Assembly (NCBI RefSeq): GCF_000935125.1 | Contig: NZ_JRKI01000026.1 | Location: 310,001 to 374,000 of the forward strand | Direction: 5' to 3' | DNA: 64,000 nt | Origin: Streptomyces natalensis ATCC 27448 | GTDB taxonomy: Bacteria > Actinomycetota > Actinomycetes > Streptomycetales > Streptomycetaceae | Shown here: in pieces, positions 7,263 through 14,578 of the stretch | Numbering within the stretch: position 1 is the first letter of the stretch | How the letters are laid out: each line of letters starts with the position of its first letter | Program-made: the position numbers and the translations under genes | Notes under the pieces: generated by a model | Told to the model about the DNA's origin: nothing | Database searches by the model: none | The model's input: the letters and a program-made list of their open reading frames with translations, nothing else

Positions 7263-7540
7263 GCCTCCTGGGCGGGATCTACGTGGTGGCAGGTGCAGGT
7301 GCACTCTTCCCCGGTGAACTTGTTGTTGAGCCGGCACCGCTGGTGTAGTTGCCGCGCCCAGCCCGTGGCGTCCGGGACGTCGGCCGCGTCGACGCGGAGT
7401 GCAGTGTCGCAGCCGGTGGACAGGTACGGCGGGGTGTCGATGGCGGCCAGGATCTCCGGAGGCAAGAGTTCACTGGTCGAGCCGGGTGGGTTGACGTAGC
7501 CGGGCGTCAGGTTCGGGCCGACTGTGCGGTCTTCGGTCAC
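7259..7540 (-). CDS. Hypothetical protein with Cys-rich end
   Basis: A 93-residue protein with GTG at 7540 after ggagcagcc. The N-terminal half is Pro/Thr-rich; the end has a Cys/His cluster (RCRLNN, then ECTCTCHHVDP) that may bind zinc. It is coupled to both neighbours by overlapping stop/start codons. Confidence 0.6.
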   Translation of the reverse strand: MTEDRTVGPNLTPGYVNPPGSTSELLPPEILAAIDTPPYLSTGCDTALRVDAADVPDATGWARQLHQRCRLNNKFTGEECTCTCHHVDPAQEA

Positions 7541-8037
7541 GGCTGCTCCTGCTCGCTGCTGGGTGTGTTGTATGCCTCGACAACAACTGTCGTGGTCCGG
7601 CGGGCGATGCGGAACTGGTAGCCGGGTCGCCATTTGCGACGTGCCGCGAGTCGCGCTGTGGCGAAGTCCGGATCCGTGGTCGTACTGCTTGCCTGCTCCC
7701 ATGTGCCGTCGGGCTGCTGGCCTTGGACGAAGTATTCGACGGTCTCCCGCCGCTCTGCGGTGGTCATCTCGGCAGCGGTGCTGATCGCCGGGTAGAGGTC
7801 GGGGAACGCGAGGCAGGCGTCGATGACGTGGGCGATGGTCTGCCGGTCCTTGGCGATGGGCTCGCCCTGCGGGTGCCGCATGCCCTGGACGTAGCCCATG
7901 ACAGCGGCGTCATGGACCAACGCCTTCTCCCAGTCGGTGAAGGAGGCGAGGACGACATTCACGGCGTCGGTGCGGTGGACAGCCCGCTGCTCCAGGTAGT
8001 CGGCCAGGAAGCTGGGCAAGGCGGCATTGTCGGTCAC
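7537..8037 (-). CDS. Hypothetical phage protein
   Basis: A 166-residue protein with GTG 8037 after ggagcagcc, the same ribosome site as its downstream neighbour. It begins with helices (LPSFLADYLEQRAVHRTDAV) and ends in a basic beta-rich part (WRPGYQFRIARRTTTVVVEAY). I see no catalytic motif. Its stop overlaps the next gene's GTG. Confidence 0.6.
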   Translation of the reverse strand: MTDNAALPSFLADYLEQRAVHRTDAVNVVLASFTDWEKALVHDAAVMGYVQGMRHPQGEPIAKDRQTIAHVIDACLAFPDLYPAISTAAEMTTAERRETVEYFVQGQQPDGTWEQASSTTTDPDFATARLAARRKWRPGYQFRIARRTTTVVVEAYNTPSSEQEQP

Positions 8038-8093
8038 GGCTGCTCCTCGGAGATGGCGAGGTCGGTAGGGCGATACGCATTGGGTGTTGGGCA

Positions 8094-8110
8094 CGCCGCG
8101 AGGTGCGGCG
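8094..8110 (-). repeat. Intergenic hairpin, copy 1 of a repeated element
   Basis: CGCCGC, loop gaggt, GCGGCG. The same sequence with the identical loop recurs, with a longer stem, at 9176-9198. It lies between two leftward genes. Confidence 0.5.
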
Positions 8111-8118
8111 GGCTGGGG

Positions 8119-8412
8119 TTAGTTGAAGGTGACGGTCATGGCGTCAGGCGAGTGCACCGTCGGGTCGGTGCCGTTGTCGCGGTCGAGGATGCACCGCTCA
8201 CCGCGCTGCCCTTCGGGCGCCATGTACAAGTGCCGGCCGCAGAAGTAGCCACCGCAGCCGTAGTCGTCGCCGCCAGGGGTCTCCCCGCACAGGTGCGCGA
8301 GGCCGCGGTCGATGCGCTCGGTGCAGCCGGGCTGCTCGCAGGTGGTCGGGACGTCGTAACCGGCCTCGATCGTTTGGCCACGGCGGAAGATCTCGTATCG
8401 GGCGTATCCCAT
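8119..8412 (-). CDS. Cys-rich zinc-binding phage protein
   Basis: A 97-residue protein with ATG 8412 after aggagaa. Eight cysteines and several histidines are arranged as CEQPGC, LCGE, GCGGYFCGRHLY and C, a pattern expected for two zinc sites in a treble-clef or FYVE-like fold. It is probably a nucleic-acid- or protein-binding accessory factor. No close family recognised. Confidence 0.65.
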   Translation of the reverse strand: MGYARYEIFRRGQTIEAGYDVPTTCEQPGCTERIDRGLAHLCGETPGGDDYGCGGYFCGRHLYMAPEGQRGERCILDRDNGTDPTVHSPDAMTVTFN

Positions 8413-8458
8413 GAGGTTCTCCTACGGTTGGTCGTTGTGTCGGACGACGCGGTCCGGG

Positions 8459-8893
8459 TTAGGTGGTGGACTGCTGGTGGGCGTGGGGGCGGGGAGACGG
8501 GCTGTCGGGGTCGACGTCGAGGTGGGTGAATCGGACGGGCTTGCCGAGGCTGCGGGCGTACCGGACCTCTGCGCGAGTGGAGTCGCCGATGTAATCCCCG
8601 ACGACGAGCACCTCGTCCGCGAGCCGGATCTTCGCCCGGTGCAAGTCGTCGAGGCGGACCTTGAGCGCCTCGGCCTCGGCGGGGTCGTCCCAACGCGGGT
8701 GCGCTTCCTTCATGTTGCAGCCGGGCGCGACAACGATGTTGCCGTCGGCGGTCTCGAGAAGGTTGGCCTCCTGCATCTCGGCCATGAAGCGGGTAGATCC
8801 GCAGATGACCACGATGCGCGGCAGGTTGAGGCGCTGCTTGGCGTCGGCGAGCTTCTCTTCGGCGGTGAGCAGTTGCGGGTAGGACATGGTCAC
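8459..8893 (-). CDS. Nucleoside 2-deoxyribosyltransferase-like protein
   Basis: A 144-residue protein with the Rossmann-like pattern of the nucleoside 2-deoxyribosyltransferase/DUF4406 group: strand IVVICGSTRF with a Gly-Ser turn, a central helix, then ADEVLVVGDYIGDSTRAEVRYA, whose D and E residues suit a nucleotide ribose pocket. Relatives exchange bases on deoxynucleosides or hydrolyse nucleotides. A role in the phage nucleotide pool is plausible but not shown. GTG 8893 overlaps the upstream stop; ATG 8887 is an alternative. Confidence 0.65.
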   Translation of the reverse strand: MTMSYPQLLTAEEKLADAKQRLNLPRIVVICGSTRFMAEMQEANLLETADGNIVVAPGCNMKEAHPRWDDPAEAEALKVRLDDLHRAKIRLADEVLVVGDYIGDSTRAEVRYARSLGKPVRFTHLDVDPDSPSPRPHAHQQSTT

Positions 8894-9156
8894 TTCTCCT
8901 TCTCGGGTGTCCAGTACGGGGCGTCGGGACCGTGGGCGGCGATACGGGCGTGGACGTTGCGGAGGGTGGAGACGACCAGATCAGGGCGTTCCCCGTCCGG
9001 GAAGGTAGGGCGGTCGGCGCGGTGGATTTCGTCGGCAACACGCTTGCGTTCATCAGCACGGGCCTCGGCTTCGACGGCGTCGAGTAGTTCATCGAGGGGG
9101 CCGTCGTCGAGGTGTGCGCTGGCGGCGTAGTTGTAGAGGTCGTCGCGGGCGGTCAT
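8890..9156 (-). CDS. Hypothetical acidic helical protein
   Basis: An 88-residue protein starting at ATG 9156 after gaggagccc. It consists of two charged helices (LDELLDAVEAEARADERKRV and LVVSTLRNVHARIAAHG) joined by a Pro-rich loop, ending in WTPEKEK. It could form a coiled coil. No family recognised. Confidence 0.6.
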   Translation of the reverse strand: MTARDDLYNYAASAHLDDGPLDELLDAVEAEARADERKRVADEIHRADRPTFPDGERPDLVVSTLRNVHARIAAHGPDAPYWTPEKEK

Positions 9157-9175
9157 GGGCTCCTCAAGGGTTCGG

Positions 9176-9198
9176 GCCCGCCGCGAGGTGCGGCGGGC
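9176..9198 (-). repeat. Intergenic hairpin, copy 2 of a repeated element
   Basis: A perfect 9-bp stem GCCCGCCGC/GCGGCGGGC with loop gaggt. It shares the core cgccgcgaggtgcggcgggc with the copy at 8094, suggesting a conserved RNA or terminator-like element between early genes. Confidence 0.5.
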
Positions 9199-9211
9199 AG
9201 GGGCGGGGTTT

Positions 9212-9541
9212 TCAGGCGCCAGGTTCGGGCTGGCAGTTGGCGTTGTCGCCGCGGGCGTAGCTTCGGGCGGCCATGCTGCAGAGGGCTTCGCGACCGGTGC
9301 GCATGAGGTCATCCCAGGCAAGGAGCGGGGGCGTCGGCACATCGGCCATCCCCTGCGCGATCGCAGCCTTGAACGCGGAGGCGATAGGTGAGGAGAGACG
9401 GAACACGCCCTGCTCGTAACCGCGTTCAAGGGTCCAGGTGGTCAGGGTCAGGTCGAATCCAGCGTCGCCAACCGGGGTCAGGCTGAACGCGGTCACCGGC
9501 TCTGGCTGCTGCGCGGCAAGGGCGGTCTCTGGGGTGGTCAT
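9212..9541 (-). CDS. Hypothetical phage protein
   Basis: A 109-residue protein with ATG 9541 after aggagcagcagc. It has an N-terminal Ala/Gln-rich tail, a beta pair (AGFDLTLTTWTLERGYEQGVF) and a C-terminal helical half ending NCQPEPGA. The start overlaps the upstream stop as ATGA. Function unknown. Confidence 0.6.
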   Translation of the reverse strand: MTTPETALAAQQPEPVTAFSLTPVGDAGFDLTLTTWTLERGYEQGVFRLSSPIASAFKAAIAQGMADVPTPPLLAWDDLMRTGREALCSMAARSYARGDNANCQPEPGA

Positions 9542-9900
9542 GCTGCTGCTCCTCGGATGTGTGCGGTGAAGGTGGCGCCGGCGGCTTCCTGGAGTTCGCT
9601 GGCGAGGATGATGGCGGTGTCCGGCCGCAGGGTGACTTCGGCTGCGTCGAGGCCGACGACCGTCTCCAGGTCGTCGCGGGCCGCGTCGATCGCGGCGGGA
9701 TGCCAGCCCGTGTCGTCGTCGGGGTCCGTGGTGCGCTGCACTACCGCGGCGAGCCGGTCCAGGGCATCGATGACGGCGGTCTGGTCATCGGCCCACGCGC
9801 GGGCCAGCTGGTCGAGCGTCTCGGCACGTATCACGTCGACGCGGAGGATCACGCCGAGGCCGAAGCCGTCCAGGCGGGCGGACAGGTCGGCGGCGGTCAC
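9538..9900 (-). CDS. Hypothetical phage protein
   Basis: A 120-residue acidic helical protein (LDQLARAWADDQTAVIDALD; ILASELQEAAGATF) with GTG 9900 overlapping the upstream stop. No conserved catalytic pattern is visible. It is part of the coupled leftward chain. Confidence 0.6.
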   Translation of the reverse strand: MTAADLSARLDGFGLGVILRVDVIRAETLDQLARAWADDQTAVIDALDRLAAVVQRTTDPDDDTGWHPAAIDAARDDLETVVGLDAAEVTLRPDTAIILASELQEAAGATFTAHIRGAAA

Positions 9901-10100
9901 AGGGAACCACCCTCACGAAGCCGTTCCGCCACGGTCCGACGCGACGGCTGCGCCCACTCCAGCAGGCTGTGCAACTGGTCCCCGGACCCACTGACCTGGG
10001 TGTGCGGAATGGCGCCGAGGTCGTCGCGGACGCCCCTGGCCTCCTCGGCGGACAGTTCGACGACGACCGTGCCGTCGTGCTTCATGCTGACGATCTCCAT
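9897..10100 (-). CDS. Small hypothetical protein
   Basis: A 67-residue protein starting at ATG 10100 after aaggagcac. The first half alternates Val residues (GTVVVELSAEEARGVRDDLG) as in a small beta-hairpin-helix unit. The second half is basic. Similar tiny proteins are common in actinophage early regions; function unknown. Confidence 0.6.
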   Translation of the reverse strand: MEIVSMKHDGTVVVELSAEEARGVRDDLGAIPHTQVSGSGDQLHSLLEWAQPSRRTVAERLREGGSL

Positions 10101-10133
10101 GCGGTGCTCCTTCGATTCGGTGCGGGCGGGAAG

Positions 10134-10163
10134 GGCCGCCCCACGCTGGGGCTTGGGGCGGCC
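10134..10163 (-). terminator. Intergenic hairpin
   Basis: GGCCGCCCC (10134-10142) pairs perfectly with GGGGCGGCC (10155-10163). It lies between two leftward genes and has no T-tract, so it could reduce read-through or protect mRNA ends. Confidence 0.45.
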
Positions 10164-10172
10164 GCAGGGGCA

Positions 10173-10772
10173 TCAGCGGATGGGCTCGGTGCGAGCGACG
10201 TACAGGGCTTCGCGGTGGGCTTCCATGGCCTCTTCGCGGGTGTCGCTGCGCACCTCATCGGCGTCGATGACGTGCTTGCCGACGCGCTTCCCGGTGTGCC
10301 GCCGGTCGGGATGGTCGTCGAAGATGACGGTGCTGTAGCGGCGGAAGCCGATCTGGACGGTGGAGACCGTCAGGTCCTTCTCTGCGCCCTTGACCTTGGC
10401 CTGACGAACGATCTTCGGGAACACGGTGAACTCCCTACTGGGAATGCGGGCGGACTGCTCGGTGGGGGTGCCCTTCCCGGCGGCGTCGGCCATGCGGCGC
10501 AGTTCCTTACCGACACCAGCGGCGACCGACGCGGCGTACTGCCCGGCCTCGGTGTCGCCGCAGGAACGGGCGGCGCGTACCGCCACCTCGGCGGCCTCGC
10601 GCAACACCTCGGCGCGCGCTTCAGCGCGAACCTCGTCCAGCAACGCCTGCGCCTCCGCATGCGTGTGCGTGGCGTTCAGTACGTTCGCGATCCGCTCGGA
10701 CGCCGGCAGTGCCTTCTCCGCCGCAATCTTCGCTCGGACTCGGGCCTTCGCGGCTTCCCTGCGCTCGTTCAT
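10173..10772 (-). CDS. Hypothetical protein with long basic helix
   Basis: A 199-residue protein with ATG 10772 after gaaggga. Residues 1-95 are charged, Ala-rich helices (AKARVRAKIAAEKALP; ALLDEVRAEARAEVL) with coiled-coil character. Residues 120-199 contain beta strands ending in HIRADxxEAMEAHREAL-type sequence. It could bind DNA or a partner through the coil. No known family recognised. Confidence 0.6.
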   Translation of the reverse strand: MNERREAAKARVRAKIAAEKALPASERIANVLNATHTHAEAQALLDEVRAEARAEVLREAAEVAVRAARSCGDTEAGQYAASVAAGVGKELRRMADAAGKGTPTEQSARIPSREFTVFPKIVRQAKVKGAEKDLTVSTVQIGFRRYSTVIFDDHPDRRHTGKRVGKHVIDADEVRSDTREEAMEAHREALYVARTEPIR

Positions 10773-10820
10773 GGAGAATCCCTTCGATGCGGGCTGGCTG
10801 GACTGGGCGGCGAAGTCGGT

Positions 10821-11138
10821 CTAGCCGACCTCCGCGGGGCGGCAGTTGACGATCCGGTCGATGCGGAAGGTGCGGTCCTCGCCGCGCATCCGGTCGTGGC
10901 CGCGGACGGTGATCGCACCGGTGCTGGTGGCAGCGAGTTCGGCCGGCTCGATGACCCGGGTGGACTCGGTGCCGTCCGCCTTCCGGTAGCTGATCTCAAC
11001 CACCTGGTCGAGGTCGATCGCCCGGAACAGGTCGGCCAGCAGACGGAAGATTCGGGAGAGGGCGCCGCGGGCGATGGCCTCGGTAGCGGCGAGTGCGGCA
11101 CGGATCGTGCGGCGAATCGTGGTGACAGTGCGGTACAT
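10821..11138 (-). CDS. WYL-domain-only small protein
   Basis: A 105-residue protein. The first 42 residues are helical and basic. Residues 45-98 have the WYL (Sm/SH3-like) pattern: VVEISYRKADGTESTRVIEP, then ITVRGHDRMRGEDRTFRIDRI. WYL domains usually sit after a helix-turn-helix in regulators that sense nucleic acid or nucleotide ligands; here no such DNA-binding domain is present. ATG 11138 follows aagggggag. It is transcribed away from the operator cluster at 11160-11287 and is likely controlled by it. Confidence 0.6.
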   Translation of the reverse strand: MYRTVTTIRRTIRAALAATEAIARGALSRIFRLLADLFRAIDLDQVVEISYRKADGTESTRVIEPAELAATSTGAITVRGHDRMRGEDRTFRIDRIVNCRPAEVG

Positions 11139-11159
11139 CTTGGACTCCCCCTTGTACCT

Positions 11160-11287
11160 GGTGTAGCTACACCGTACAGTTGGGTGTAGCTACACCGCAA
11201 GCCATTCGCTGAAGAATCTGTAGCTACACCCGACAGGGGATGTGTAGCTCCATAGAGGGGAGACTGCTTTGCAGCCCGTAGCTACAC
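11160..11287. promoter_or_regulatory. Five-copy palindromic operator array GTGTAGCTACAC
   Basis: Copies are at 11160-11173 and 11183-11196 (both perfect GGTGTAGCTACACC), 11218-11229 (one change), 11242-11253 (half conserved) and 11276-11287 (two changes). Centre spacings are 23, 34, 24 and 34 bases. The array fills the gap between the leftward WYL gene and the rightward ribbon-helix-helix-like gene, and the last copy ends 17 bases before that gene's ATG. It looks like a cooperative binding array for a dimeric repressor, most simply the adjacent gene's product. Confidence 0.75.
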
Positions 11288-11304
11288 CTGGATACGGTGC
11301 GACC

Positions 11305-11526
11305 ATGTCGCCCAACGTGCCCAAGACCCCGCCCCGCCAGATCCGCATCGGGGACGCCTGGTACGACTTCGACGCCGCTGCCAAGGCCATGAGCACAGAG
11401 CGCGCGGCACTCATTCGCGACTTCATCGACTGGTACCTGCGGGAACCCGGCGCCAAGCTGCCCAAACGGCCGGAACGCGCTGACTGGAAGGCCAACCCCG
11501 AAGATGCAGGCGGCGAGGAGGCGTGA
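11305..11526 (+). CDS. Ribbon-helix-helix-like small DNA-binding protein
   Basis: A 73-residue protein. IRIGDAWYDFDAAAKAMSTE followed by ALIRDFIDWYLREPG fits a strand-helix-helix (MetJ/Arc-type) plan, and the C-terminal PKRPERADW is basic. I choose ATG 11305 because an in-frame GTG/TTG extension would run through the operators. Its close spacing to the last operator suggests autorepression. It overlaps the GIY-YIG gene by 4 bases, so the two form an operon. Confidence 0.6.
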   Translation: MSPNVPKTPPRQIRIGDAWYDFDAAAKAMSTERAALIRDFIDWYLREPGAKLPKRPERADWKANPEDAGGEEA

Positions 11527-12203
11527 CGTCGAACGGACGCACCGCCCTCTACCGGCTCCGCGCGGCGGACCATCGGTTGCTGTACGTCGGCATTAGCACC
11601 AACCCCGACATGCGCTGGGGGCAGCACTCCATCACCAAGCCTTGGTGGAGCGCTGTCGAATATCGCGAACTGGAGTGGCACGAGAGTCGCGCCCTCGCTG
11701 AATCGGCAGAGCGGGCGGCGATCCGAAACGAACACCCAATCTGGAACGTCGTCCACGCAGTTTCCGATGCCGCATCCAGGACCGACATCCCCGCAAAGAT
11801 CCTGAGGGCGATGCGTATGCGGGACAGAGCCGACTTGGCAGTGGTCGACGCTCACAATCAACTCGTTGAGAGCGTGGTCTCCGCGCTGCTGGTCGGGATG
11901 ATTGGCCCGACTCGGGCAGCTCAGCTCGCAGGGTGGGAGCCGTGCACTGTGCGCAAGTATGCGCGACTCCACGCCGTCCCGCCGACGCCACCAGGTTTGA
12001 AGACCCCCACAAAATGGAGCAAGTCGAGGGGAATACCTGTCGACGAAGTCGTAGAGCGTCAGATGGAGGCGGAGGATGCGATCAAGGCCGCGGTTCGCCG
12101 ACTGAAGACTTGCAGAGCCCGCTTGGCGAAGCGTAAGACCGAGGTGACGGACGCGATCAGGGAAGGACGTTCGCCTCGAAGCTCCGCACCCCCCGACGCC
12201 TGA
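11523..12203 (+). CDS. GIY-YIG family protein
   Basis: A 226-residue protein. Residues 8-75 fit a GIY-YIG nuclease domain: ALYRLRAADHRLLYVGIS (tyrosines 10 and 21, with YVG in place of YIG), MRWGQHS with the catalytic-type Arg, and a later Glu in ESAERAAIRNEHPIWN that would hold the metal. The rest has a helix-turn-helix-like stretch (GPTRAAQLAGWEPCTVRKY) and a basic C-terminal coil. It could be a DNA nuclease with its own DNA-binding domain, homing- or defence-like. GTG 11523 overlaps the regulator gene. Confidence 0.7.
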   Translation: MTSNGRTALYRLRAADHRLLYVGISTNPDMRWGQHSITKPWWSAVEYRELEWHESRALAESAERAAIRNEHPIWNVVHAVSDAASRTDIPAKILRAMRMRDRADLAVVDAHNQLVESVVSALLVGMIGPTRAAQLAGWEPCTVRKYARLHAVPPTPPGLKTPTKWSKSRGIPVDEVVERQMEAEDAIKAAVRRLKTCRARLAKRKTEVTDAIREGRSPRSSAPPDA

Positions 12204-12217
12204 CCTGCCCCACCGGA

Positions 12218-12244
12218 GCCGCACCCTCCATGGGTGCGGCTTTC
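12218..12244 (+). terminator. Rho-independent terminator
   Basis: GCCGCACCC, loop tccat, GGGTGCGGC, then tttc. It lies just after the GIY-YIG gene and ends the two-gene rightward operon. Confidence 0.75.
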
Positions 12245-12310
12245 GTGTGCCAGCGGCCAGCGGGTTGCCTGTCAGCGCGTCCACCGGGCCGCGGTGGCGA
12301 CCGGCGGCGC

Positions 12311-12400
12311 CTACCGGTACTCGATCCGTACCGGGGCGAGCATCGGGCCGAGCGCCATGTACGCGAACCAGACGGCCAGCAAGGCGCACAGGAGCCTCAT
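12311..12400 (-). CDS. 29-residue single-pass membrane peptide
   Basis: Begins MRLLCALLAVWFAYMALGPM and ends with a short polar tail. Its ATG overlaps the upstream gene's TGA. One hydrophobic helix is evident. It could be a small membrane peptide of the early region. Function unknown. Confidence 0.45.
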   Translation of the reverse strand: MRLLCALLAVWFAYMALGPMLAPVRIEYR

Positions 12401-12783
12401 CGCGCACCGCCGGCCGACGGGTCGGGCGGGGCCGACTCGCCGGGCGACGGGTGGCACTCGTCCAGTGCGCGTCGGAGGATTTCCGCGGCGATGTGGAGGC
12501 CGGCTGCGATGCCGCTGTGGGCGATGGTTGCCTCGTCGCTGCGGGAGGCGGCGGTGTCGCGTTCGGCTTTGGCGTGTTCGGCTTCGATGCGTGCGAGGGC
12601 GACGTGGGCGGGGGCGACGTGATCCGGATCGCCTGTACGGCCGCCTGCCGCCCTCTCGGGTGCTTCGACGCCCTGGGCGCCGTTCTCGCTGCACGGGGCG
12701 CCCAGCGGGCCGCTGAGGGCATTCTCGGCGCCCTCTCGGTCCTTGTACTCGGTTCCGGTCGCTGGTTCCTGTCGGTGGGTCAC
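12397..12783 (-). CDS. Hypothetical protein with coiled-coil region
   Basis: A 128-residue protein starting at GTG 12783 after gggaggcaccgaa. The first half is Gly/Glu/Ala-rich and probably disordered. Residues 60-105 form Ala-rich helices (VALARIEAEHAKAERDTAAS) and the tail is Pro-rich. A hairpin separates it from the upstream gene. No family recognised. Confidence 0.55.
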   Translation of the reverse strand: MTHRQEPATGTEYKDREGAENALSGPLGAPCSENGAQGVEAPERAAGGRTGDPDHVAPAHVALARIEAEHAKAERDTAASRSDEATIAHSGIAAGLHIAAEILRRALDECHPSPGESAPPDPSAGGAR

Positions 12784-12836
12784 TTCGGTGCCTCCCGTGG
12801 GGTTGTGAGGCCGCGTGACGGCCTTTGGTGGTGGAT

Positions 12837-12856
12837 GCGGGGCCCGGGAGCCCCGC
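12837..12856 (-). terminator. Hairpin between early genes
   Basis: A 7-bp stem GCGGGGC/GCCCCGC with a 6-base loop, inside the 126-base gap between the small basic protein (stop at 12910) and the next leftward gene. An overlapping open frame (12780-13046) has non-coding-like composition. Confidence 0.4.
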
Positions 12857-12909
12857 GGTCGATTGCGAGGCTCAGGCGGGCGTTCAGCGGTTCTGCGGGG
12901 CGGGCGAGG

Positions 12910-13080
12910 TCATCGGCGCCGACTGGCTTGGGCGGCGGCTCGGCGTGCGGCCCGGTTCGGGCGGGGCTCGGGCTGGTCATCCGGCACGATCTGCTCGCCG
13001 CTCCAGCGGAGTTCGGTCTCCCAGGGGGCGCCGGGCTTACCGGCACGCTCGCCGCGGGGAGCCGAAAAGGGGGCAGTCAT
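12910..13080 (-). CDS. Small basic hypothetical protein
   Basis: A 56-residue protein (MTAPFSAPRGERAGK at the start) with WETELRWSGEQIVPDDQPEP in the middle and an Arg/Ala-rich tail ending ASRRR. Its ATG overlaps the methyltransferase stop (ATGA), so it is probably co-translated. It may bind DNA through the tail; otherwise unknown. Confidence 0.5.
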   Translation of the reverse strand: MTAPFSAPRGERAGKPGAPWETELRWSGEQIVPDDQPEPRPNRAARRAAAQASRRR

Positions 13081-14276
13081 GCGGCCACATCCAGCCCACC
13101 AAGATCCGCAGCCGGCATCGGAATACCAGTGGCAGCCGACACCAGGTGCGCAGCCAACAGCGGCGGCACAGCGTTGCCGACCTGTTCGAACTGCTTGGTC
13201 TTTGTGCCCTGCCACGGATAGTCGGCGGGGAACGACTGCAGGATCGACGCCTCCTGGACGGTGATGCGCACCGTGTCGGGCCCGGCGAACTGGCTCTCTC
13301 CACCAGAACTGCGGTCGCGGTGACCAGGCGGGGACAACCGATTGGTGGCGCACACAGTGGTGGCCGGCCGCTTCAGCACCCACTGGCCACCGGACTTGGC
13401 CGTGAGGGAGGGCGCCGGGACGGCCGCGGGATCCGCCGTCTGCCTGCTGCCGTCCGGGCGCTGGTCCCGGTCCGTTGCTCCCCAGCCCAGCGCGTCGGCC
13501 ATGGTGACCCATACGGGCAGCGAGTCCCCGAACAGATCGACTTCCTGCCTGGTCTGACTGTGGGTGACGGTCGGGCCCGTGATCTTCCGCAAGCTTGAGG
13601 CGATGAGCACGGCCCGTGTGCGGGTCTGCGGGACACCGTGGTTGGCCGCGTTGACCTTGCCCGTCCACACCGACCAGCCCAGCCGCTCCAGTTCCCCGGC
13701 GTAGACCTCCCACAGTGGGAGAACGGACGGCACCTGCTCGAATGCCACCCACTCCAGCGGCTCACCCAGGTCGTGGGGCCGTTGGCAGATCAGCGCGTAC
13801 AGGAACCGGGCCGGTTCGACGACGAGGACTGTCGCGATGGTGTCCTCCATGGCGGCGGCTTCGACCTTCGCGTGAGGCCACTGCTTGTCGGGCTTGCGGG
13901 CTTGGTTGGCTGCCTCCCGGATAGCGAGCGCCTCCGGGTAGATCTGGTCGCGCAGCTCCTGTCGGCAGTCCTCGCCGCGCATCATGCGGCGGATGCCGTC
14001 GGCCAGGACGCTAATGAACTTGCGGCCGACCCCGTTGCCGGCGGTGGAGAACTTCGTGCAGGGCGGGGACATGATCAGGCCCCAGGTTTTGCCGATGATG
14101 CGGGCGACGACGAATGTGGCGATGTCGATGCGGACGGTCATATGCCCGGCATTCTTCCGGGTCTTGCATGCGGCCTCGTCCCATTCCAGGCCGATGTCGG
14201 CGAGGCCCAGCATCCGCAGGCCCTCGGACCAGCCGCCCGGGCCCGCGAATCCGTCCACGATCAGCTTGCCGCTCAT
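13077..14276 (-). CDS. DNA (cytosine-5-)-methyltransferase
   Basis: A 399-residue C5 cytosine methyltransferase that transfers methyl from S-adenosylmethionine to DNA cytosine. Conserved blocks are motif I DGFAGPGGWSEGL (8-20), motif IV SPPCTKFS with catalytic Cys73, motif VI FEQV (179-182, instead of ENV), motif VIII QTRTRAVLIAS (217-227), and motifs IX-X ILQSFPADY and QVGNAVPP (365-372). The variable region between VIII and IX is long enough for a target-recognition domain. No restriction partner is nearby, so protection of phage DNA from host restriction is likely. The start overlaps the upstream stop. Confidence 0.9.
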   Translation of the reverse strand: MSGKLIVDGFAGPGGWSEGLRMLGLADIGLEWDEAACKTRKNAGHMTVRIDIATFVVARIIGKTWGLIMSPPCTKFSTAGNGVGRKFISVLADGIRRMMRGEDCRQELRDQIYPEALAIREAANQARKPDKQWPHAKVEAAAMEDTIATVLVVEPARFLYALICQRPHDLGEPLEWVAFEQVPSVLPLWEVYAGELERLGWSVWTGKVNAANHGVPQTRTRAVLIASSLRKITGPTVTHSQTRQEVDLFGDSLPVWVTMADALGWGATDRDQRPDGSRQTADPAAVPAPSLTAKSGGQWVLKRPATTVCATNRLSPPGHRDRSSGGESQFAGPDTVRITVQEASILQSFPADYPWQGTKTKQFEQVGNAVPPLLAAHLVSAATGIPMPAADLGGLDVAA

Positions 14277-14578
14277 GCCGCGCTCCGTTCGTCGCTGGTG
14301 ATCGGCACGGCGAGGACCGTGTCGTCGCTGGCCGTGACGGTCACCGGCCAGCCGTGAACCGTCGCCACGAACCCGGCCGGCCGGTCGCACGCTGCGGCCA
14401 CCGCGGCGTAGGCCGCGGGGGACATCCGCCGGAGATCGGCTGCCGCGTACCGCTGCCAGCAGGCGTCACACGGAACGTGGCTGACGACTGTGCCGTCGCC
14501 AGCCAGGGCGCGGCGGGTGCCGTCCGGACGGGCAGCCTGAGCCACCCACAACGGGGTGCCGATCGGCAGGACGCTCAT
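14273..14578 (-). CDS. Hypothetical phage protein
   Basis: A 101-residue protein with ATG 14578 overlapping the upstream stop. It contains VPCDACWQRYAAADL (a CxxC pair), a helix and a C-terminal beta pair (VATVHGWPVTVTASDDTVLAV). Function unknown. Confidence 0.6.
   Translation of the reverse strand: MSVLPIGTPLWVAQAARPDGTRRALAGDGTVVSHVPCDACWQRYAAADLRRMSPAAYAAVAAACDRPAGFVATVHGWPVTVTASDDTVLAVPITSDERSAA

Noticed and set aside
12780..13046. 88-codon leftward frame between the methyltransferase and the next early gene
   Set aside because: Its composition is Pro/Arg-rich shadow, and it overlaps a better-supported 56-codon gene (12910-13080) and a hairpin.
13077..14276. Restriction-modification system around the cytosine methyltransferase
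   Set aside because: No restriction endonuclease gene is adjacent; neighbours are small replication-type genes, so a solitary phage methyltransferase is likelier.
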